A DNA stretch of 64,000 nt, taken from the NCBI GenBank assembly GCA_046046245.1, contig JBJOKE010000010.1, forward strand, positions 1 to 64,000, given 5' to 3'. Below the pieces are notes generated by a model. The model did no database searches. It had not been told where the DNA came from and saw only the letters and a program-made list of their open reading frames with translations. Both the position numbers and the translations under genes were made by a program. Positions 50,695 through 58,678 of this stretch are shown in pieces; the stretch's first letter is position 1, and each line of letters opens with the position of its first letter. This DNA is from UBA4615 sp046046245 (lineage in GTDB: Bacteria; Pseudomonadota; Gammaproteobacteria; Burkholderiales; Burkholderiaceae_E).

Positions 50695-50940
50695 TTGAAA
50701 CGCATCCTGCTCGTGACCGCCCTGCTGACGTTCACCGCCGCCGCCTACGCCGAGGGCCCGACCTGCACGGCCACCGCGGGCGAGAAGAAGCTGGCCGGCG
50801 CCGCGAAGAACAGCTTCATGAAGAAGTGCGAGACCGACGCGCAGGCCACCTGCGACGCGCAGGCCGCCGACAAGAAGCTGTCCGGCGCCGCGAAGAACAG
50901 CTTCGTCAAGAAGTGCGTCGGCGACGCGGTCGGCAAGTGA
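50695..50940 (+). CDS. psiF: PsiF family protein
   Basis: An 81-residue exported protein of the PsiF family, first described as phosphate-starvation-inducible in E. coli; its function is unknown. The TTG start at 50695 is chosen since CTGGGGAGTCGACC precedes it and it gives a normal signal peptide (MKRILLVTALLTFTAAAYAE). The mature part has two copies of the family repeat, K-L-A/S-G-A-A-K-N-S-F-M/V-K-K-C, with four cysteines in total. An in-frame GTG at 50665 is less likely. Confidence 0.87.
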   Translation: MKRILLVTALLTFTAAAYAEGPTCTATAGEKKLAGAAKNSFMKKCETDAQATCDAQAADKKLSGAAKNSFVKKCVGDAVGK

Positions 50941-51219
50941 GCGCCTGATCGGCGCGCGGGCGGGCCGAACACGGCCCGGCCGGCAGGTCCTGGCCGGCAG
51001 CGGCGTCGCGCGGCGGTGCCGCGCAGCCCGCGTCCGCGTGAACCGTTCCGCCTTGCGCGATCTCGTTCGAGGCGGGGGTGCTGTCGACCTCGGGGCGAGG
51101 CGGGGATGCCCGGTGCGCCGAACGCCGCGGATGACCCGTCCCGACCGCTCCGCTACGATCGGGCAGACCGCGGCTGCGGCCGCGCCGTTCCCCCGACCCC
51201 CGACCCTGGAGACACCACG

Positions 51220-52344
51220 ATGGCCGACCCGATCCGCGGACCCTTTCCGCTCGCTCTCACCGGACCGCTCGCGGGCGCGGCCCTGCTCGCCGCGATCGCC
51301 GGCCCGGCGGCCGCGGCCGAGCCGGCCTCGGTGATCGAGGCCTCGCGCAAGCTGGTGCCCACCGGGCCCTGGCCCGCCGGCGACGAGCGCGGCATGGGCA
51401 ACACCCAGGGATCCGGTACGCAGATGCGCTGCGGCTGGCACCTGTCGCAGCCGAAGGCGCGGTCGTACGAGCTGTCGCATGTCCGCTCCAACACGATGCC
51501 GATGTCGCCCTTCGGCGGGCCGGACAAGACGGTGTACAAGCCGACCGCGGTGCTGCCGTTCACCGCGCACGCGTTCAACGCGGAGAAATCCGTCGCCGAC
51601 GCCGAGCCCGCGCAGAACGCGACGCAGATCGACGCGCTCGGCCACTTCGCCTACCTCGACAAGCCCTGGGACGGGCAGGGCACGCCGCCGCTCGACGCCG
51701 CGCGCTACTACGGCGGATTCACCCAGCAGCAGGTCAAGCCGAGCGCCGATTCGCCGCTGCTGAAGCTCGGCATGGAGAAGGCCCCGCCGATCGTGACCAG
51801 CGCAGTGCTGCTCGATGCGAAGGCCGCCGTGGGGAACGGAACGTCGCTCAAGGGCGGCGACCTGATCACCGCCGCGCACATCCAGCAGATGCTGAAGGCG
51901 CAGGGGCTCGGCAAGCGCGGGATCCTGCCGGGCGACGTGGTGCTGATCCACACCGGCTGGAGCGACCAGTGGAAGGACCCGGCCGGCGACACGCCGTACT
52001 ACGGGCAGGGACCGGGGCTGTCGTACGACGCGGCGCAGTACCTGGGTCGGTCGCGGATCGTCGCGGTGGGTCTCGACGTGCCGTTCATCGATCCGGTCGC
52101 CGAGGGCTTCCTCCAGGGCAAGGCCCCGCCGGCCGCGGGCACGCCGCAGGGGTTGCCGTTCGCGGTCCATCACCACATGCTCACGCAGATGGGTATCCAC
52201 CACCTCGAGAACGTCCGCACCGTGGACCTCGCCGAGGACCGTGTCTGGACGTCGTGCGCGATGATCCTGCCGCTCCGGTACCAGGGAGCCGCGGGCTCCG
52301 CGATCCGGCCGGTCGCGGTCGGCGTGCCGGGGCGTCGCCGGTGA
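51220..52344 (+). CDS. cyclase family protein (KynB-like), exported
   Basis: A 374-residue protein of the cyclase/arylformamidase superfamily (Pfam Cyclase). An N-terminal hydrophobic segment and cleavage near AAAAEP (about residue 33) indicate export. The metal-binding region is ATQIDALGHF, corresponding to the family's H-x-G-T-H-x-D-x-P-x-H. The first His and the Thr-His pair are changed here (NATQIDALGH), while the Asp and last His remain. The second region is LIHTGWSDQW and VGLDVPFIDP. Relatives hydrolyse formamides or act in secondary pathways; the substrate is unknown. The stop overlaps the thioesterase start (GTGA). Confidence 0.82.
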   Translation: MADPIRGPFPLALTGPLAGAALLAAIAGPAAAAEPASVIEASRKLVPTGPWPAGDERGMGNTQGSGTQMRCGWHLSQPKARSYELSHVRSNTMPMSPFGGPDKTVYKPTAVLPFTAHAFNAEKSVADAEPAQNATQIDALGHFAYLDKPWDGQGTPPLDAARYYGGFTQQQVKPSADSPLLKLGMEKAPPIVTSAVLLDAKAAVGNGTSLKGGDLITAAHIQQMLKAQGLGKRGILPGDVVLIHTGWSDQWKDPAGDTPYYGQGPGLSYDAAQYLGRSRIVAVGLDVPFIDPVAEGFLQGKAPPAAGTPQGLPFAVHHHMLTQMGIHHLENVRTVDLAEDRVWTSCAMILPLRYQGAAGSAIRPVAVGVPGRRR

Positions 52345-52772
52345 GCGAGGGCACCGCATCGCCGGTCGATCCCACGGGGCTGCTGCTGCCGTCGGAGGCG
52401 CTGCTCGGGTCGATGGGCTTCGTCCGCGTGGTCGAGGCCGACCGCGAGGCCGGGTGCGTCCGCGCCGAGTTCGACGCGCTGCCGCGCTTCTGCCATACCG
52501 ACGGGACCATCGTGCAGGGCGGCTTCGTGACCGCGTGGATGGACTTCGCGATGGCACACGCGGCGTTCCTGAAGGCGGGCTACGAGGTGGGCGTCGCGAG
52601 CCTGGAGCTGAAGGTGAGCTTCCTGCAGCGGGTCGGCCCGGGGCGGGTGGTCGCCGAGGGCCGCGTGCAGCGGCTCGGCCGCCGGGTGGCTTTCCTCGAG
52701 GGTGCGCTGCGCGATCCGGCAGGCAGGCTGCTCGCGACCGCGTCGTCGACCGCGATGCTGACCGGGCGCTGA
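52341..52772 (+). CDS. PaaI family thioesterase (hotdog fold)
   Basis: A 143-residue hotdog-fold thioesterase hydrolysing acyl- or aryl-CoA esters. The central helix segment TIVQGGFVTAWMDFAMAHAAF holds the Gly-Gly and acidic residue of the PaaI/4HBT-II type, with Gln where many have His before GG. LKVSFLQRV and FLEGALRDPAGRLLATA are typical beta strands. It starts at GTG 52341, overlapping the cyclase stop, so it is translated with it. It converges on spoVR, separated by a strong hairpin. Confidence 0.88.
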   Translation: MSEGTASPVDPTGLLLPSEALLGSMGFVRVVEADREAGCVRAEFDALPRFCHTDGTIVQGGFVTAWMDFAMAHAAFLKAGYEVGVASLELKVSFLQRVGPGRVVAEGRVQRLGRRVAFLEGALRDPAGRLLATASSTAMLTGR

Positions 52773-52781
52773 GGCTCGGGG

Positions 52782-52812
52782 CTTCGCCGCCGCTGCCCGG
52801 GCGGCGGCGAAG
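52782..52812. terminator. hairpin between convergent thioesterase and spoVR genes
   Basis: A perfect 12-bp inverted repeat CTTCGCCGCCGC / GCGGCGGCGAAG with a 7-base loop in the 45-base gap between two convergent genes. It probably ends both transcripts. Confidence 0.65.
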
Positions 52813-52817
52813 TGCCT

Positions 52818-54488
52818 TCAGCGCCCCACGCCCCTCAGCGCGCTGGTCGTCGCCGAGCCGGCGACGCGCCGCTGGCGCGGCTCCATCCGGCATTCGTGCA
52901 CGGGAATGATCCGCCCGTCCTCGGCCTGCGTCTCGAGCTTCACGGTGAAGCCCCAGAGCTGGGCGAGGTGGCGCACCACCTGTTCGCACTCGGGCGCGAG
53001 CGGCCGCCGGTCGCGGCGGAAGTGGCGCAGGGTCAGCGACCGGTCACCCTCGAGGTCGACCGACACCACCTGGATGTCGGGCTCGCGCTCGGCGAGCGAG
53101 TATTGCCGCGACAGCGACTCGCGCACCGCGCGGTAGCCGGCGTCGTCGTGGATCGCGCCGATCCGGCGGGCCGGCTCGGCATCGTCGTCGACGAGGCAGA
53201 ACAGCCGGAAGTCGCGGATCAGCCTGGGCGACAGGAACTGCGCGATGAAGCTCTCGTCCTTGAAGTTGCGCATCGCCCAGTCGAGCGTCTTCTGCCAGTC
53301 GGAGCCGGCGATGTCGGGGAACCAGGCACGGTCCTCGTCGGTCGGGTCCTCGCAGATCCGGCGGATGTCGCGGAACATCGCGAAGCCGAGCGCATACGGA
53401 TTGATGCCGCCGTAGCGCTGGCTGTCGAAGCCGGGCTGGGTCAGCACGTTCGTGTGCGAGGTCAGCACCTCGAGCATGAACGCATCGGACACCAGGCCCT
53501 CGTCGTACATCGTCTGCAGGATCGTGTAGTGCCAGAACGTGGCCCAGCCCTCGTTCATCACCTGCGTCTGGCGCTGCGGGTAGAAGTACTGAGAGATCTT
53601 CCGGACGATCCGTGCGAGCTCGCGCTGCCAGGGCTCGAGCAGCGGCGCGTGCTTCTCGACGAAGTACAGCAGGTTCTCCTGTGGCTCGGCCGGGAAGGTC
53701 CGCGGCCTGGCCTCCTGCGCGTCGTCCGACGGCCGGCGCGGCAGCGTCCGCCACAGGTCGTTGACCTGCTGCTGCAGGTAGGCCTCGCGCTCCTTCAGGC
53801 GCGCCTGCTCCTGCGCGAGCGAGCGCCTGTTCGGCCGCTTGTAGCGGTCCACGCCGAGGTTCGACAGCGCGTGGCAGGCGTCGAGCACGCGCTCGACCTC
53901 GACCTCGCCGTAGCGCTGCTCGCACTCGGCGACGAAGCGCTTGGCGAACACCAGGTAGTCGATGATCGAGTCGGCATGCGTCCAGGTACGGAACAGGTAG
54001 TTGCCCTTGAAGAAGGAGTTGTGGCCGTAGCAGGCGTGCGCGATCACCAGCGCCTGCATCGGCATCGTGTTCTCCTCCATCAGGTAGGCGATGCACGGGT
54101 TCGAGTTGATCACGATCTCGTAGGCGAGGCCCATGTGGCCGCGCCTGTACGTCTGCTCGGTCGCGAGGTAGTGCTTGCCGTACGACCAGTGCGTGTAGCC
54201 GACCGGCATCCCGTGCGACGCGTACGCGTCCATCATCTGCTCGGCGGTGATCACCTCGATCTGGTTCGGATAGGTGTCGAGGCCGTAGCGCGCGGCGATC
54301 CGCGCGATCTCGCGGTCGTAGCGCTCGATCAGCTCGAAGGTCCATTCCGAGCCGCCGGGCAGCAGCCGCTCGGCGCGCGAGGGCGCGACCGTGGGACGGG
54401 GCAGGGCCGACGTGCCGGCGGGCGGCGGCAGGTCGGGAGTCGGCTCGGGCCCGGTGGCGCGGGCGGCAGGGGGGTCGTGATCGGTCAT
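52818..54488 (-). CDS. spoVR: SpoVR family protein
   Basis: A 556-residue cytosolic SpoVR/YcgB-type protein; biochemical function unknown. In proteobacteria it is co-transcribed with prkA and yeaH. Recognisable conserved stretches are YPNQIEVITAEQMMDAY, YTHWSYGKHY, YEIVINSNPCIAYLMEEN, IAHACYGHNSFFKGN and MNEGWATFWHYT. The His/Glu-rich motifs have suggested a metal site. The first ~45 residues are Pro/Ala-rich and dispensable-looking. It lies 25 bases downstream of the yeaH stop, the third gene of the operon. Confidence 0.95.
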   Translation of the reverse strand: MTDHDPPAARATGPEPTPDLPPPAGTSALPRPTVAPSRAERLLPGGSEWTFELIERYDREIARIAARYGLDTYPNQIEVITAEQMMDAYASHGMPVGYTHWSYGKHYLATEQTYRRGHMGLAYEIVINSNPCIAYLMEENTMPMQALVIAHACYGHNSFFKGNYLFRTWTHADSIIDYLVFAKRFVAECEQRYGEVEVERVLDACHALSNLGVDRYKRPNRRSLAQEQARLKEREAYLQQQVNDLWRTLPRRPSDDAQEARPRTFPAEPQENLLYFVEKHAPLLEPWQRELARIVRKISQYFYPQRQTQVMNEGWATFWHYTILQTMYDEGLVSDAFMLEVLTSHTNVLTQPGFDSQRYGGINPYALGFAMFRDIRRICEDPTDEDRAWFPDIAGSDWQKTLDWAMRNFKDESFIAQFLSPRLIRDFRLFCLVDDDAEPARRIGAIHDDAGYRAVRESLSRQYSLAEREPDIQVVSVDLEGDRSLTLRHFRRDRRPLAPECEQVVRHLAQLWGFTVKLETQAEDGRIIPVHECRMEPRQRRVAGSATTSALRGVGR

Positions 54489-54513
54489 CGGGGCGAGCCC
54501 TCCGGGCGGCCGA

Positions 54514-55854
54514 TCAGGCCGCCATCCTCTGCTTGCGCGCGAACAGCTCGCGCAGCACCGGGTAGACGTCGGCGCGGGTCATGATCCGGCCGAGCGCGAG
54601 GTTGCGCGCGCCCGCGCGCGCCAGCTCGAACTGCGCCCACAGCGACTGCGGCTGCGCGGCGTCGATCTCGACATAGGTGTAGTACTGCACGCGCGGCAGC
54701 AGCTCGTTCACCAGCAGCGCGTGGCACTTGGGGCAGTCGCTCTCCCAGTTGTCGCCGTCGGACGCCTGCGCGACGTAGACGTTCCACTGGTCGGACGGGA
54801 AGTTCTCCCGGATCGTCTCGACCGCCAGTTCGAGCGCCGACGAGACGAGCGTGCCGCCTGACTCGCGCGAGTGGAAGAATCCGTCCTCGTCGACGACCGC
54901 GGCCGTCGTGTGGTGCCGGATGAAGACGATCTCGATCCGCTCGTAGTGCCGCGTGAGGAACAGGTGCAGCAGGATGAAGAAGCGCTTGGCGAGGTCCTTG
55001 CGGTTCTCGTCCATCGAGCCGGAGACGTCCATGATGCAGAGCATCACCGCCTGCGAGATCGGCCGCGGCTGCGGGATCCGGTTGTTGTAGCGCAGGTCGA
55101 ACTCGTCGATGAACGGCACGCGCGCGATCCGGCCGAGGAGACGCTCGCGTTCCTCGAGCAGCGCCTGCAGGGCCGTGGCAGTGCCGAGTCCGTCCTCGGT
55201 CGCCATCGCGGTCGTGTCGTCCTGCACCGGCGGTGCGACCGGCGTGGTCGCGGCGAGCCGGCGACGCTCGGCGGCGACCTTCTCGTCGACCTCGCGCAGC
55301 TGCTGCCGGTAGGGCGCGGCGAGCGCGATCCGGCGCGCGAGCGATTCGCGCATCGTGCGGACGATCGACAGGTTCGACGGCGTGCCGTCACTGCGGTAGC
55401 CGCCGCGCCGCAGCTTCGTCTGCGGGATCTGCGCGAGCTGGGTCTTGATCAGGTCGGGCAGCTCCATGTCCTCGAAGAAGAACTCGAGGAACTCCTCGCG
55501 CGTGAGCGCGAAGGTGAACGCGTCCTCGCTCTCGCCCGAGTCGCCGGCCTTGCCGGCGCCGCCGCCTCCACCGCCGCCCGGCGGCCGGGGGATCCGGTCG
55601 CCGGTGGTGAACTCCCTGTTGCCGGGCAGCACCCGCTCGCGGCGACCGCCCTGACCGAGGTTGAAGCTCGGCTCGTTCAGGTCGCGCGACGGGATCGTGA
55701 CGTTGCCGCCCCGGTCGGTGTCGGCGATCTTGCGCTGGGCGACCGCACGTGCGACGGCCTCGCGGACCTGCGCCTTGTAGCGCTTCAGGAAGCGCTGCTG
55801 GTTGCCGGCACTCTTGCGCCGGCCGTTCGCCCTGCGATCGATGATCTCGGACAT
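54514..55854 (-). CDS. yeaH: YeaH/YhbH family protein (DUF444, vWA domain)
   Basis: A 446-residue DUF444 protein. The N-terminal third is basic and begins IIDRRANGRRKSAGNQQRFLKRYK, the family signature. A glycine-rich linker (eight glycines in GGGGGGGAG-like form) is near residue 100. The C-terminal half contains a von Willebrand A fold with the MIDAS motif DVSGSM and later a SGGT segment. It is a partner of PrkA and SpoVR in stress responses, probably a scaffold or regulatory factor. It lies 28 bases after prkA. Confidence 0.95.
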   Translation of the reverse strand: MSEIIDRRANGRRKSAGNQQRFLKRYKAQVREAVARAVAQRKIADTDRGGNVTIPSRDLNEPSFNLGQGGRRERVLPGNREFTTGDRIPRPPGGGGGGGAGKAGDSGESEDAFTFALTREEFLEFFFEDMELPDLIKTQLAQIPQTKLRRGGYRSDGTPSNLSIVRTMRESLARRIALAAPYRQQLREVDEKVAAERRRLAATTPVAPPVQDDTTAMATEDGLGTATALQALLEERERLLGRIARVPFIDEFDLRYNNRIPQPRPISQAVMLCIMDVSGSMDENRKDLAKRFFILLHLFLTRHYERIEIVFIRHHTTAAVVDEDGFFHSRESGGTLVSSALELAVETIRENFPSDQWNVYVAQASDGDNWESDCPKCHALLVNELLPRVQYYTYVEIDAAQPQSLWAQFELARAGARNLALGRIMTRADVYPVLRELFARKQRMAA

Positions 55855-55882
55855 GCGGCGCCTCCCTTCGCGGCCGCGGCGG

Positions 55883-57904
55883 TCACGACGACTTGCGTAC
55901 GCGCAGGTACCACTCGACCAGCAGGCGGACCTGCTTGGGCGTGTAGCCCTTCTCGACCATGCGGTCGACGAAGTTCTGGTGCTTGCGCTGCTCGTCGGCC
56001 GAGGCCTTCGCGTTGAACGAGATCACCGGCAGCAGGTCCTCGGTCGTCGAGAACATCTTCTTCTCGATGACGCCGCGCAGCTTCTCGTACGAGGTCCAGG
56101 GCGGATTCCGGCCGCCGGCGTTGGCGCGGGCCCGAAGCACGAAGTTGACGATCTCGTGCCGGAAGTCCTTCGGGTTCGCGATGCCGGCCGGCTTCTCGAT
56201 CTTCTCGAGCTCGTCGTTCAGCTGGTTGCGGTCGAGCATCTCGCCGGTGTTCGGGTCGCGGAACTCCTGGTCCTGGATCCAGAAGTCGGCGAAGGTCACG
56301 TAGCGGTCGAAGATGTTCTGCCCGTACTCGCTGTACGACTCGAGGTAGGCGGTCTGGATCTCCTTGCCGATGAACTCGGCGTAGGGATGCGCCAGATGCT
56401 CCTTGATGAAGGCGAGGTACTTCTTCTCGATCTCGGGCGAGAACTGCTCGCGCTCGATCTGCTGCTCGAGCACGTAGAGCAGGTGGACCGGGTTCGCGGC
56501 GACCTCGCCGTGATCGAAGTTGAAGACCTTCGACAGCACCTTGTAGGCGAAGCGGGTCGACAGCCCCGCCATCCCCTCGTCGACGCCGGCGAAGTCCCGG
56601 TACTCCTGCAGCGACTTGGCCTTCGGGTCGACGTCCTTCAGGTTCTCGCCGTCGTAGATCCGCATCTTCGAGAACAGGCTCGAGTTCTCGGGCTCCTTGA
56701 GCCGCGTGAGGATCGCGAACTGCGCCATCATCTTCAGCGTGCCGGGCGCGCAGGGCGCGTGCGACAGCGAGCTCGACTCGAGCAGCTTGTCGTAGATCTT
56801 CACCTCCTCGGTGACCCGCAGGCAGTACGGGACCTTGACGATGTAGATCCGGTCGAGGAAGGCCTCGTTGTTCTTGTTGTTGCGGAACGCCTGCCATTCG
56901 CTCTCGTTCGAGTGCGCGAGGATCACGCCGTCGAACGGGATCGCGCCGAAGCCCTCGGTGCCCTTGTAGTTGCCTTCCTGCGTCGCGGTGAGCAGCGGAT
57001 GCAGCACCTTGATCGGAGCCTTGAACATCTCGACGAACTCGAGCAGGCCCTGGTTGGCGAGGCACAGGCCGCCCGAGTAGCTGTATGCGTCGGGGTCGTC
57101 CTGCGAGAAGCGCTCGAGCTGGCGGATGTCGAGCTTGCCGACCAGCGACGAGATGTCCTGATTGTTCTCGTCGCCCGGCTCGGTCTTCGCGATCGCGATC
57201 TGCTGGAGGATCGACGGCCGCAGCTTCACGACGCGGAAACGCGTGATGTCGCCGCCGTATTCCGCGAGACGCTTGACCGCCCACGGCGACATGATCGGGT
57301 TCAGGTAGCGTCGCGGGATGCCGTACTCGGCCTCGATCGCGTCGCCGTCCTCGGTGGACGAGAACAGCCCCAGCGGCGACTCGTTCACCGGCGAGCCCTT
57401 CAGCGCGTAGAAGGGCATCGCCTCCATCAGCTGCTTGAGCTTCTCGGCGAGCGAGGACTTGCCGCCGCCCGGCGGTCCGAGCAGATACAGGATCTGCTTG
57501 CGCTCCTCGAGCGCCTGCGCCGAGTGCTTGAAGAACGAGACGATCTGCTCGATCGTCTCCTCCATCCCGTAGAAGTCCCGGAAGGCCGGGTACACGCGCA
57601 TGACCTTGTTCGAGAAGATCCGCGAGAGGCGCGGGTCCGAGCGCGTGTCGAGCAGCCCGGGTTCGCCGATCGCCATCAGCATGCGCTCGGCGGCGCTCGC
57701 ATAGGCGCTGCGGTCGCGCTTGCAGAGCTCGAGGTACTCCTGCAGCGAGTACTCCTCCTCGAGGCGGGCTTCGTAGCGGGCCTTGTAGCGACCGAGGATG
57801 CCCCCCGGTCCCTGAGCCTGCTGGGGGTGCGCGACGCTGCGTGCAGCCAGTCGTGCGGTGCCTTCGTCGAAGGCGGAGAGGACCTGCTTCAGACCGGCTT
57901 CCAT
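55883..57904 (-). CDS. prkA: PrkA family serine protein kinase / AAA+ protein
   Basis: A 673-residue PrkA (YeaG) protein: an AAA+ ATPase-like domain with Walker A GPPGGGKSS at 143-151, followed by a kinase-related C-terminal domain. E. coli YeaG helps survival under sustained nitrogen starvation; some members show protease or kinase activity. The ATG at 57904 (MEAGLKQVLSAF) is preceded by TTGGAGGTCACTC, a strong ribosome-binding site. It is the first gene of prkA-yeaH-spoVR. A sigma-54 promoter match lies 142 bases upstream. Confidence 0.96.
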   Translation of the reverse strand: MEAGLKQVLSAFDEGTARLAARSVAHPQQAQGPGGILGRYKARYEARLEEEYSLQEYLELCKRDRSAYASAAERMLMAIGEPGLLDTRSDPRLSRIFSNKVMRVYPAFRDFYGMEETIEQIVSFFKHSAQALEERKQILYLLGPPGGGKSSLAEKLKQLMEAMPFYALKGSPVNESPLGLFSSTEDGDAIEAEYGIPRRYLNPIMSPWAVKRLAEYGGDITRFRVVKLRPSILQQIAIAKTEPGDENNQDISSLVGKLDIRQLERFSQDDPDAYSYSGGLCLANQGLLEFVEMFKAPIKVLHPLLTATQEGNYKGTEGFGAIPFDGVILAHSNESEWQAFRNNKNNEAFLDRIYIVKVPYCLRVTEEVKIYDKLLESSSLSHAPCAPGTLKMMAQFAILTRLKEPENSSLFSKMRIYDGENLKDVDPKAKSLQEYRDFAGVDEGMAGLSTRFAYKVLSKVFNFDHGEVAANPVHLLYVLEQQIEREQFSPEIEKKYLAFIKEHLAHPYAEFIGKEIQTAYLESYSEYGQNIFDRYVTFADFWIQDQEFRDPNTGEMLDRNQLNDELEKIEKPAGIANPKDFRHEIVNFVLRARANAGGRNPPWTSYEKLRGVIEKKMFSTTEDLLPVISFNAKASADEQRKHQNFVDRMVEKGYTPKQVRLLVEWYLRVRKSS

Positions 57905-58045
57905 GAGTGACCTCCAATCACGCAAGCGCTGGGACCATCGTGATCCCGGGGACCTCACCTCCTCCAACGGGGAGGATGTGCGTCGCGATGACGCCGACGG
58001 GTGGTGGCGGCTGTTGTGCCTGCGCCCCGCCACCGACCCGAGACT

Positions 58046-58061
58046 CGCAAGTTCCGTACCC
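58046..58061 (-). promoter_or_regulatory. sigma-54 promoter for the prkA-yeaH-spoVR operon
   Basis: Read on the minus strand, GGGTACGGAACTTGCG matches the sigma-54 consensus TGGCACG-N4-TTGCW: GG and GC are exactly 10 bases apart, and ACG and TTGC are exact. It is oriented toward prkA, predicting a ~130-base leader. In E. coli the yeaGH operon is sigma-54/NtrC dependent, which agrees. The 290-base gap 57905-58194 holds no other gene. Confidence 0.65.
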
Positions 58062-58194
58062 AGTCACTGTGCACGAGGCCGCGAAGAGCGCGGTTGCGGC
58101 AGCGCTACTCGGATGTCCGAGGCTCGCCGCGGCATCGTCCTCGGCGCATCCTTGCAGGTTCCGGCGCGCGGGCGCGAAAGACCCGTCGCAGGGC

Positions 58195-58584
58195 TCAGTC
58201 TCGCGCGAGGTCCTCGATGATCGGACACGAGGGTCGCGTGTCGCCGTGGCACTGCTCGGCCGCCGTCGCGAGCGCATCGCGCATCCGCTGCAGCAGCCCG
58301 ATCCGGCGATCGAGCTCCGCGACGTGCTCGAGCGCGATCCGCTTGACGTCGGCGCTCGCGCGGGCCGGGTCCTGCCACAGCGACACCAGCTCGCCGATGC
58401 GCTCGAGACCGAACCCGAGCTCGCGCGCATGCCTCACGAAGCGGAGCGTGCGCAGGTCCTCGGGACCGTATCGCCGGTAGCCCGCATCCGTGCGGCGCGC
58501 CGGACCGATCAGTCCGATCGACTCGTAGTGGCGGATCATCTTCGAGGACAGGCCCGTCGCGGCCGCGGCCTCGCCGATGTTCAT
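58195..58584 (-). CDS. cueR: CueR-type MerR family copper-responsive regulator
   Basis: A 129-residue MerR protein when started at ATG 58584. It opens MNIGEAAAATGLSSKMIRHYESIGLI, read as two adjoining parts of the MerR HTH. The metal-binding Cys112 and Cys120 (QCHGDTRPSC) fall at the same numbers as in E. coli CueR, which supports this start over the longer frame from 58656. It senses Cu(I) and twists the 19-bp spacer promoter of copA. It lies 94 bases downstream of the copA stop on the same strand, so it is probably in the copA transcript. Confidence 0.9.
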   Translation of the reverse strand: MNIGEAAAATGLSSKMIRHYESIGLIGPARRTDAGYRRYGPEDLRTLRFVRHARELGFGLERIGELVSLWQDPARASADVKRIALEHVAELDRRIGLLQRMRDALATAAEQCHGDTRPSCPIIEDLARD

Positions 58585-58678
58585 CGTTCCGGCGCGGACC
58601 GGCGGGGTCGCATCGGGCGCGGGGCGGGTGTCGCCGCGGGCGAGCAGGCTGCACATGGGTGGCTCACTTCGTGTGTCG

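Noticed and set aside
58585..58656. N-terminal extension of the CueR-like regulator from ATG 58656
   Set aside because: Starting at 58584 puts the copper-binding cysteines at 112 and 120 exactly as in CueR; the extension is Arg/Pro-rich and unlike the family.
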